From: an archaeon | GTDB taxonomy: Archaea; Methanobacteriota; Methanobacteria; Methanobacteriales; Methanobacteriaceae | Length of the DNA: 13,487 nt | NCBI GenBank assembly: GCA_024409185.1 | Contig: JAKSUD010000007.1 | Location: 1 to 13,487, forward strand | Direction of reading: 5' to 3' | Shown: piece by piece, positions 6,522 to 12,946 of the stretch | Position numbering within the stretch: position 1 is the stretch's first letter | How the letters are laid out: each line of letters begins with the position of its first letter | Program-made: the position numbers and the translations under genes | The notes under the pieces: generated by a model | The model's input: only the letters and a program-made list of their open reading frames with translations | Told to the model about the DNA's origin: nothing | Database searches by the model: none

Positions 6522-6566
6522 AACTAATTTACATATTATGTTTATTAAAACCTTAACTAATTTACA
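6522..6566. repeat. 12-bp direct repeat upstream of tyrA
   Basis: AACTAATTTACA occurs at 6522-6533 and 6555-6566, 33 bp apart from start to start. The first copy lies just downstream of the TATA box and the second just upstream of the start codon. This is a plausible paired binding site for a regulator of aromatic amino acid genes, but the sequence is AT-rich and no known box was recognised. Confidence 0.35.
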
Positions 6567-6578
6567 AATGGGAAAAAT

Positions 6579-7895
6579 ATGAAGATTGGAATTATTGGTG
6601 GAACTAAAGGATTAGGAAAAACTTTAGCATGGCACCTTAAAGAAGATAATTTTGAAGTTACTATAACTGGAAGAGATACAAGTGTAGGTAATAAAGTAAG
6701 TGAAGAATTAGATGTTACTTACTCAAATGATAACATTAAAACTGTTAAAAATAGTGATATTGTTATAATCTCTGTACCTATTGCAAGTACTCAAGAAGTA
6801 ATAAAAGAATTAGCTCCCCATATGCCAAAAGACTCATTAATGATTGATGTTACATCTGTAAAAGAAGGACCTTCCTACACTATGAAAGAAAGTTTAGAAT
6901 GTAGTGAAGTTGAAGGTGTAGAATTTATTCCAACTCACCCTGTTTTTGGTCCAAGAACAACAAATTTAAATGGACAAGTTATCGTTTTAACACCACTTTC
7001 TAAAGGAAAATGGTATCCTAAAGTTTATAAATATTTATCTGATAAAAAAATGAGAATTATTGAAACAAGTCCTGAACATCATGATGATATGATGGGAGTT
7101 GTACAAGTTCTCACTCACTTTTCATATATTTCAACAGCATCAGCTATTGAAAAACTTAAAATAAATATTAAAGACACAGAAGACTATGAAAGTCCAATTT
7201 ATAACTTAATGATTGATACAATTGCAAGGATTGTATCTCAAAACCCATATCTTACTTATTCAATTCAACATGAAAATAAAAGAGGAAATAAAATTCGTTA
7301 AGCTCTTGCAGATTCAGTTGCAGAGTTAAAAGAAGCTCTTTTAGAGGAAGATGAAGATAAGTTTGTTGAAATAGCTATTAAAGCAACAAAAAATATGGGA
7401 GATATCCAAAATGCATTAGGTAGAAGTGATAAAGCAATTAATTCCCTTACTCAAGAATTTAATACTTTAAAAGATTCAATTGGGGAAGAAATTGGTCTTG
7501 AACACATCTATTCTGGACAAGTCCATATTGGAATTTTAGAAGAAATCAATACTGATTCTCTTAAATTAAAATCTTCAAAAGGCATTAAAAGTTTGAAAAT
7601 AGCTAATGTAAAAGTCTTAAGTAAAGATGAAATATTCAAATGGAAAATAGCTAATCAAAAAATATATACTCAATCAATTAGCTGTGTTTTTTCAAAAAAT
7701 TCAGACAGTGAAATTATTAAAAATACCTTAAAATATGTTGATGATATTGTAAATGTAGAACTTACAGATATTTATAATGGTCCTCAAATTGATGAAGAAA
7801 GTACAAGTTATACTTTTGAAATATCTGGATTAAGTAATAAATCAATTGAAAAATGTAAATCATTAATCCAAGGATTTGGAGGAATTATAAGATAA
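6579..7895 (+). pseudogene. tyrA: Prephenate dehydrogenase (TyrA), split by one in-frame stop codon
   Basis: The locus encodes a roughly 438-codon archaeal prephenate dehydrogenase, which makes 4-hydroxyphenylpyruvate for tyrosine. The N-terminal piece (6579-7301, 240 residues) has the NAD-binding GGTKGLG (7-13), THPVFGP with catalytic-type His120 (119-125), and SPEHHDDMMG (164-173). A TAA at 7299-7301 then ends translation inside the helical dimerisation domain. The same frame continues without a stop to 7895. The next codons (ALADSVAELKEALL) carry on the helix, as if Glu (GAA) had become TAA. The downstream part has its first in-frame ATG at 7395 without a ribosome-binding site, so separate translation is unlikely. 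Its last ~130 residues form an accessory domain I cannot name. The total length matches intact archaeal homologues of about 440 residues. A recent nonsense mutation, a base-call error and read-through are all possible. Confidence 0.8.
7299..7301 (+). other. Premature TAA stop within tyrA
   Basis: This single codon separates two open segments that are in the same frame (starts at 6579 and 7395 differ by 816 nt, 272 codons). A one-base change from GAA or CAA would restore a continuous protein. Pyrrolysine uses TAG, so recoding by that route does not apply. Confidence 0.75.
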
Positions 7896-8059
7896 TTTTA
7901 TTAACAATAACTTTTATTGATTAATTAAATAAAAAAGATTCAAAAAACTCAATATATTTTTAATTAACAATAAGAATAAAATATAATCATTTAAATAATA
8001 AAAAAAATAGATTATATTATAATATTATATTAACTTTATAGTTTAGAGGATGTGTGTTT

Positions 8060-9181
8060 ATGTCATTTGACATAAGTTTTGACGAACAAACAAATGAAAT
8101 AAAAATCTATGATAAGGATACGGTAGAATGGTTTAGAAAAACCCCACAGATAAACAATTCTTCAAGTATTTCCTGTGAAAAATTATTAGATAATATTCAA
8201 GAGGATATTATAGTTTTATCACCTAACTCAAATGGTGATGATTTTTTTATTAAATATGTTTGTGATAAGTTTTTAGAACTTAATAAAATTGGAGGAAGAT
8301 ATGAAATTATTGGAAGAAGCTTAAGCAATTCATTACCATATCTAAACTCTATTTTTAAAGATATATTTAAAGAAACTTATCAAAAAGAAAATAAAAAAAT
8401 CATTAATTTATTATCTTATAAAAATAATGAATTACAAAGAAATATTATTTTAACAATATTTTCAGAAAATGAAGAAATATATGTTTTAATAAAAGAAACT
8501 TCAAAAACAGATGATTATTCTGGTGGTGTAGCAAAAAAATTAGAAACTGCACATGAAGATAAAAACATATTATTAAAAGAAGTTCACCATAGAGTTAAAA
8601 ATAACTTACAAATTTTAAACAGTTTCTTATCTCTTGAAGAAAGATTCCATAGAAATGAAACTAATAAAATTATTATGAATACAAAAAATAGACTTAAATC
8701 TTTATCTTTAATGCACGAAAATGCATATGCTGGAGATAAAGTTAATTATATTAAAATGGAGGATTATTTAGGAGAAGTAGATATGAAATTATTTGATACT
8801 TATAATCATGTATCAAATAAGATTAAATTCGTAGTAGATAGTACAAATGAAACTAGTTTACCATTAGATTTAGTAACTCCTTTAACTTTGATTATTAATG
8901 AACTCACTATGAATTCTATTAGATATGCTTTCCCCGAAAATCAAGAAAATAAAGAGATTAAAAAATCATTAAAAATAGAAAACAAAATATGTGAATTCAC
9001 ATATAAAGATAATGGTCAAGGATTACCAGAATGTTTTGATCCAAAAAGTGCTATTAGTTTAGGATGGACAATTGTTAAAGCTTTAACTGACCAATTAGAT
9101 GGTGAATTTGAAACCTTTAACGATAATGGAATGTGTTTTAAACTAACATTCCCTGTAAAAGTACATTATAAACGAGCATAA
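8060..9181 (+). CDS. Soluble PAS-like / HisKA_2-type sensor histidine kinase
   Basis: This 373-residue kinase has no membrane segment or signal peptide, so it senses something in the cytoplasm. Residues 41-150 look like a divergent PAS domain (LLDNIQEDIIVLSPN at its start). The HisKA_2 phospho-acceptor box is LLKEVHHRVKNNLQ (171-184, His176/His177). The HATPase_c domain follows, with N-box IINELTMNSIRYAF (278-291), G1 box DNGQGLP (317-323), and a G2-like SLGWTIVKAL (333-342) with Trp where Leu is usual. The start chosen is ATG 8060-8062, about 10 nt after GAGG; an in-frame GTG at 8054 is too close to that site. The receiver gene 118 nt downstream is the likely partner. Confidence 0.88.
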   Translation: MSFDISFDEQTNEIKIYDKDTVEWFRKTPQINNSSSISCEKLLDNIQEDIIVLSPNSNGDDFFIKYVCDKFLELNKIGGRYEIIGRSLSNSLPYLNSIFKDIFKETYQKENKKIINLLSYKNNELQRNIILTIFSENEEIYVLIKETSKTDDYSGGVAKKLETAHEDKNILLKEVHHRVKNNLQILNSFLSLEERFHRNETNKIIMNTKNRLKSLSLMHENAYAGDKVNYIKMEDYLGEVDMKLFDTYNHVSNKIKFVVDSTNETSLPLDLVTPLTLIINELTMNSIRYAFPENQENKEIKKSLKIENKICEFTYKDNGQGLPECFDPKSAISLGWTIVKALTDQLDGEFETFNDNGMCFKLTFPVKVHYKRA

Positions 9182-9286
9182 TACTTTACAATTAATAGAA
9201 AAACTATAAAATAAATTTAAAAAAATAAAAAAATAAACTAATATATTTATAGAAAATAAGTTATATTATAAAAAATATATATAATT

Positions 9287-9292
9287 AGGAGG
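9287..9292 (+). promoter_or_regulatory. Strong ribosome-binding site of the receiver gene
   Basis: AGGAGG lies 7 nt before the ATG at 9300, the best Shine-Dalgarno match in the window. It suggests the receiver is translated independently of, and perhaps more strongly than, the kinase upstream. Confidence 0.7.
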
Positions 9293-9299
9293 TAAAAAA

Positions 9300-9656
9300 A
9301 TGATAAAAAATATTTTACTTGTAGAAGATGAAGCTATTATTGCTTTAGACATTAGCCTTGAATTAGAAAGTAATGGATACAAAGTATCTAGTGCAGATAA
9401 TGGAATAAAAGCTATTGAAATTGCTGAAAAAGAAGATATTGATTTAGCTGTTCTTGATATCAAAATCAAAGGCGAAATGAATGGTGTAGATGTATTCTTA
9501 AAATTAAAAGAAATGGGAATTCCTGCAGTATTCTCAACAGCAAACATCGATATTTTAAACAAAAGTGAAGAAGAACATAACTTCAATGCAAAATACATTA
9601 AAAAGCCATTCAATGCTAAAGAATTAGGCGAACTTATTGAAAAATTAGATTTATAA
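9300..9656 (+). CDS. Stand-alone response regulator receiver protein
   Basis: This 118-residue CheY-like receiver has the acidic pocket VEDE (residues 8-11), phospho-acceptor Asp53 in AVLDIKIKG, the switch Thr80 in AVFSTAN, and Lys102-Pro103 in YIKKPF. There is no output domain, so it must act by protein contact or as a phosphate relay. It follows the histidine kinase gene on the same strand after 118 nt and is the obvious substrate of that kinase. The gap is long enough to hold its own promoter (TATA-like runs near 9241-9280). Archaeal receivers without DNA-binding domains are common; the target is unknown. Confidence 0.9.
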   Translation: MIKNILLVEDEAIIALDISLELESNGYKVSSADNGIKAIEIAEKEDIDLAVLDIKIKGEMNGVDVFLKLKEMGIPAVFSTANIDILNKSEEEHNFNAKYIKKPFNAKELGELIEKLDL

Positions 9657-9712
9657 CTAAATTAAATTAAAATTTGGCTATTATTCATTCAATAACATTC
9701 AATTAATAGAAT

Positions 9713-9724
9713 AATTTATATTAA
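9713..9724 (+). promoter_or_regulatory. Possible TATA box upstream of atwA
   Basis: AATTTATATTAA is TATA-like and lies about 115 nt upstream of the atwA start, which would give a leader of roughly 95 nt. TTATTCATT (about 9681) and AATGAATAA (about 9752) form an inverted pair around it. Other AT-rich runs nearby could serve instead. Confidence 0.3.
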
Positions 9725-9836
9725 CTAAACACTAATATAATATTAATAATAATGAATAATAATTCATAATACTTATGGCTAAATATTAAATTAATTCAAA
9801 TAATAGCTTAAATCTAAAAAAAGAAGAAGGTGAAGT

Positions 9837-11447
9837 ATGTCTTTTATAACTCTAAAAAATATTAATAAATCCTTTAAAGAAAGAGAATATGTTCTTAAAG
9901 ATATTAACTTAACTATTGAAGAAGGAACCACACTTGGAATTCTTGGAAGAAGTGGAGCTGGAAAATCCGTCTTAATTAATATGTTAAGAGGTACTAAAGA
10001 GTATGAACCAGATAGTGGAGATGTTATCTTTAACATAGCTATGTGTGAAAATGATAAATGTTTACATGTAGAAACCCCTTCTAAAGTTGGAGAAAAATGC
10101 CCACTTTGTGGTGGAGAATTAAAATCTCGTGAACTTAGTTTCTGGAAAGCTGACAGATTAGAAAAAGCAGCAATCAGAAGAAGAATTTCCATCATGTTAC
10201 AAAGAAACTTCGCATTATATGACGAAGATACTGTAATTGATAATGTTTTAAAAGCAATGGGTGACGAAGGAAGATACGAAGAAGAAAATATTTACAGATC
10301 CATCGAATTACTTGAAATGGTTCAAATGAGCCACAGAGTAACCCATATTGCAAGAGACTTAAGTGGTGGAGAAAAACAAAGAGTTGTACTTGCAAGACAA
10401 TTAGCTAAAAGCCCTTCATTATTCTTAGCAGACGAACCAACAGGTACTTTAGATCCTCAAACTGCAGAAAAACTTCATAAAACTTTAGAAGACAGTGTAA
10501 AAGATGAAGGAATTACTATGGTAATTAACTCTCACTGGCCTGAAGTAATGAAACAATTAGCAGATTATGTAATCTGGTTAGATGAAGGAAAAATTGTAGA
10601 AGAAGGAGACCCTGATGAAGTAGTTGCTAAATTTGTAGAAACAATTCCTGAAGCTGAAAAAGTAGTAAAACATGACCACACAACTCCTGAAGTAAAAATT
10701 GAAAATATTAAAAAACATTATTACTCTATTGAAAGAGGAGTAGTAAAAGCTGTTGACGGTGTAAGTTTAACAATAAATCACAGCGAAATTTATGGTATTG
10801 TAGGTTTAAGTGGTTCTGGAAAAACTACTCTTACTAAAATGATGATGGGATTAACTGACCCAAGTAGTGGAGAACTTGAAATTAGACTAGGGGATAATTG
10901 GGTCGATATGAAAAAAGCAGGCCCTCTTAATAGAGGACGTGTAACACCATATTTAGGATTATTACATCAAGAATACTCATTATATCCACACAGAGATGTT
11001 TTAGGTAACTTAACTGATGCAATTAGTTTAAATTTACCTGCTGAATTTGCAAAAATAAAAGCAGCACACATTCTTGAAACTGTTGGATTTGAAAAAGAAA
11101 AATCCATGGCAATGTTAAGTAAATGGCCTGATGAATTAAGTGGAGGAGAAAGACACAGAGTAGCTCTTGCACAAGTTCTTATTAAAGAACCAAATATTAT
11201 TGTTTTAGATGAACCAACAGGTACAATGGATCCAATTACAAGAATTATTGTAACTAATTCTATATTAAAAGCAAGAGAAGAATTAGATCAAACATTTATT
11301 ATCATTTCTCACGATATGGACTTTGTATTAGATGTTTGTGATAAAGCATCCCTGATGAGAGGAGGAAAACTCCTTAAAACAGGCACTCCAGAAGAAATCG
11401 TTAAAGAATTAACTGGAGAAGAAAAAGAAGACATGTTAAGAGGTTAA
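9837..11447 (+). CDS. atwA: Methyl-coenzyme M reductase activation component A2 (double ABC ATPase)
   Basis: This 536-residue protein holds two fused ABC ATPase domains and no membrane segment. The first has Walker A GRSGAGKS (37-44), signature LSGGEK (175-180), Walker B LFLADE (195-200) and His233. The second has GLSGSGKT (323-330), LSGGER (434-439), IIVLDE (454-459) and His492. Between Walker A and signature of the first domain lies a Cys4 insertion (Cys70, Cys75, Cys88, Cys91; C-x4-C-x12-CPLC), which looks like a zinc ribbon or small metal site. This matches component A2, the ATP-binding protein needed for reductive activation of the nickel of F430 in MCR. AAGGTG precedes the ATG by a few nt, and a T-rich terminator follows. 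The methanogenesis marker 9 gene downstream supports the role. Confidence 0.93.
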   Translation: MSFITLKNINKSFKEREYVLKDINLTIEEGTTLGILGRSGAGKSVLINMLRGTKEYEPDSGDVIFNIAMCENDKCLHVETPSKVGEKCPLCGGELKSRELSFWKADRLEKAAIRRRISIMLQRNFALYDEDTVIDNVLKAMGDEGRYEEENIYRSIELLEMVQMSHRVTHIARDLSGGEKQRVVLARQLAKSPSLFLADEPTGTLDPQTAEKLHKTLEDSVKDEGITMVINSHWPEVMKQLADYVIWLDEGKIVEEGDPDEVVAKFVETIPEAEKVVKHDHTTPEVKIENIKKHYYSIERGVVKAVDGVSLTINHSEIYGIVGLSGSGKTTLTKMMMGLTDPSSGELEIRLGDNWVDMKKAGPLNRGRVTPYLGLLHQEYSLYPHRDVLGNLTDAISLNLPAEFAKIKAAHILETVGFEKEKSMAMLSKWPDELSGGERHRVALAQVLIKEPNIIVLDEPTGTMDPITRIIVTNSILKAREELDQTFIIISHDMDFVLDVCDKASLMRGGKLLKTGTPEEIVKELTGEEKEDMLRG

Positions 11448-11465
11448 ATTAAGTTTTAATCTCAT

Positions 11466-11488
11466 CTTTTTATTTTTTTAAATTTTTA
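11466..11488 (+). terminator. Oligo-T terminator after atwA
   Basis: Starting 19 nt after the stop codon, the plus strand has three T runs (T5, T7, T5) in quick succession, the normal form of archaeal intrinsic termination. It suggests that atwA and the following gene have separate transcripts, at least in part. Confidence 0.5.
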
Positions 11489-11558
11489 TATTTACTATAA
11501 TAACTTATTTTAAAATTAAAATTTATAATATTATTAATTATTTTATGGAGGATAATTT

Positions 11559-12038
11559 ATGGCATGGGATGATGCGCCATCACATATATGTAGAGGAGGA
11601 GATGTAAGAGGATTAGCATTTTGCTGTCCACCTGTAAAACCTTGTCCAATTATGAATGCACTTAGAGAAGTAGGACTTACTCCTCAAGAATTTTTAGATA
11701 TTAAACAACAATTTGCTAAAGAAACAAGATTAGGTGAAGGAAGAGGAACTTGTTTTGGATCTCTTGTATGGTGTTGTAAAACATCAAAACCTTGTCCTTT
11801 AAGAGATATGACCTTAAATCAAATAGGTATGAGTCATGATGAATATCTTACACTTAAAAAACAATTATCAGAAGTAATTTTAGGAGCTAAAAACCCTGAA
11901 AAATTATCTGAAAATGCAGAAGCTTTAATCAAAGCATTTAATATAAGTGAAGAAGAAGCTAAAAAAGTCCTTGAAGATAGTCATAACGACTTAAGATTAG
12001 CAATGAAATTACTTAAACTCAAAGAATTAGAAGAATAA
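11559..12038 (+). CDS. Methanogenesis marker protein 9
   Basis: This 159-residue protein is of the methanogenesis marker 9 family, found in methanogens and of unknown biochemical role. The hallmark CRGGDVRGLAFCCPPVKPCP is at residues 11-30. A second, related unit (Cys65, then Cys72-Cys73 and Cys79 in WCCKTSKPCP) follows, and each unit is trailed by a similar helix pair (NALREVGLTPQEF and MTLNQIGMSHDEY). Eight cysteines in all suggest metal or iron-sulfur binding. The C-terminal ~40 residues (about 117-156, ALIKAFNISEEEAKKVLED) look like a three-helix UBA-type domain. The ATG follows a GGAGG site. Its position between atwA and tetrapyrrole genes fits a part in MCR maturation, which is an inference. 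Confidence 0.88.
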   Translation: MAWDDAPSHICRGGDVRGLAFCCPPVKPCPIMNALREVGLTPQEFLDIKQQFAKETRLGEGRGTCFGSLVWCCKTSKPCPLRDMTLNQIGMSHDEYLTLKKQLSEVILGAKNPEKLSENAEALIKAFNISEEEAKKVLEDSHNDLRLAMKLLKLKELEE

Positions 12039-12043
12039 ATTTC

Positions 12044-12093
12044 AATTAATAGAACAACACTTTTAAAATTAAGAATATAAAACTCTATTAATT
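12044..12093. promoter_or_regulatory. 10-bp inverted repeat flanking a TATA-like run upstream of the precorrin-2 dehydrogenase gene
   Basis: AATTAATAGA (12044-12053) and TCTATTAATT (12084-12093) are perfect inverted arms 30 nt apart. A TATA-like AATATAAAA lies between them (about 12074-12082). A regulator binding both arms could control the downstream tetrapyrrole gene. The arms are AT-rich, so chance is not excluded. Confidence 0.3.
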
Positions 12094-12117
12094 AACTATT
12101 TTATTTGATGTGATAGG

Positions 12118-12735
12118 ATGGGATTAACTTCATTATTTTTAGAGGTAGAAAATAAAAATATATTTATCTTAGGGACTGGTGAAGTAGCTACAAGAAGAGC
12201 TAATCGTTTTTTAGATAAAGGAGCTAATGTCATTCTTGCAGGACATCATATTGAAGAAGAGCTTTTGAAAAAAGGAGCTATTTTAAAACCTTTAGAAAAT
12301 CTTGAAGACTTGATAAAATGGTCAGATATTGTTATTATTGCAAGTGCTGATGAAAAACTTAATAATTACATTGCTTCAATAAGTGAAGATAAATTATTAA
12401 ATAGGGCAGATTTTCCAGAAAAAGGAAATATTATAGTTCCAACAAGTTTTATGATTGATGATATTGAAATTTCTATTTTTACTAATGGTCAAAGTCCATT
12501 AATGGCAAAAGAACTTAGAAAGAAAATTCAAAAAACAATAAGTGCAGAAGATTTACTTGAAATTAAACTTCAAGATTATTGTAGAACTCTTTTAAAAAAT
12601 AAGATTCAAGACCAAAAAGCAAGGAAAGAATATTTATACAAAATACTTGAAGATAAAGAAATTAAAAATTATCTAAAAAATAATCAATTAGAAGAAGCTA
12701 AAGACTATACAAAAAATCTAATTGATAAAATTTAA
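12118..12735 (+). CDS. Precorrin-2 dehydrogenase / sirohydrochlorin ferrochelatase (CysG N-terminal, Met8 type)
   Basis: This 205-residue protein oxidises precorrin-2 to sirohydrochlorin with NAD+. The NAD-binding motif ILGTGEVATRRANRFLDKGA spans residues 17-36. LNRADFP (94-100) carries Asp98, at the place of the catalytic Asp in the CysG VNVVDDP motif. The family signature ISIFTNGQSPLMAKELRKKI spans 118-137. The methyltransferase half of bacterial CysG is absent, as is usual in archaea. In a methanogen sirohydrochlorin leads to F430 as well as siroheme and cobalamin, so the main role is probably F430 supply for MCR. Whether this protein also inserts iron cannot be told. The ATG is preceded by GTGATAGG. 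hemA follows 211 nt downstream on the same strand. Confidence 0.9.
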   Translation: MGLTSLFLEVENKNIFILGTGEVATRRANRFLDKGANVILAGHHIEEELLKKGAILKPLENLEDLIKWSDIVIIASADEKLNNYIASISEDKLLNRADFPEKGNIIVPTSFMIDDIEISIFTNGQSPLMAKELRKKIQKTISAEDLLEIKLQDYCRTLLKNKIQDQKARKEYLYKILEDKEIKNYLKNNQLEEAKDYTKNLIDKI

Positions 12736-12736
12736 C

Positions 12737-12743
12737 TTTTTTT
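12737..12743 (+). terminator. T7 run after the precorrin-2 dehydrogenase gene
   Basis: Seven consecutive T follow the stop codon after one base, a likely archaeal termination signal. It suggests hemA has its own promoter in the 211-nt gap that follows. Confidence 0.4.
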
Positions 12744-12846
12744 AAAATAGTAATTTAGTTTAAAATTACAAAATAATAAAAAATAATACAAATTTATATT
12801 AATAGGTAAAATTAAATATTATATTTAGTAAAATAAAAATAAAAAA

Positions 12847-12880
12847 AAGTAATACTTATAATGAAAATTAGTAATACTTA
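12847..12880. promoter_or_regulatory. Paired dyad element AGTAATACTT upstream of hemA
   Basis: AGTAATACTTA occurs at 12848-12858 and 12870-12880, with starts 22 bp apart (two helical turns). Each copy has dyad symmetry about a central A (AAGTA-A-TACTT in the first, AGTA-A-TACT in the second). A TATA-like TTATAAT run lies between them. This is a plausible tandem operator for a dimeric regulator controlling hemA. Confidence 0.45.
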
Positions 12881-12946
12881 ATTATTATTTTAAGAATAAA
12901 AACTTAAAAAAATTAATGATTAAATAAATAAAAGGAGAATAAGCTA

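Noticed and set aside
7395..7895. Separate gene starting at ATG 7395
   Set aside because: It is in frame with tyrA, has no ribosome-binding site, and the coding-like sequence extends upstream to the TAA at 7299, so it is better read as the C-terminal part of a broken tyrA.
7905..7919. Short hairpin CAATAA-CTT-TTATTG after tyrA
   Set aside because: A 6-bp, almost all A/T stem without a following T-run is too weak to call a terminator.
8011..8032. ATATTATAATAT palindrome upstream of the histidine kinase
   Set aside because: It is made only of A and T in a very AT-rich spacer, so symmetry of this size is expected by chance; it may simply contain the TATA box.
9266..9613. Minus-strand open frame of 115 codons
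   Set aside because: It is antisense to the receiver gene, whose family motifs are unambiguous.
9791..10395. Two overlapping minus-strand open frames (134 and 67 codons)
   Set aside because: Both are antisense to the first ATPase domain of A2 and have no recognisable protein features.
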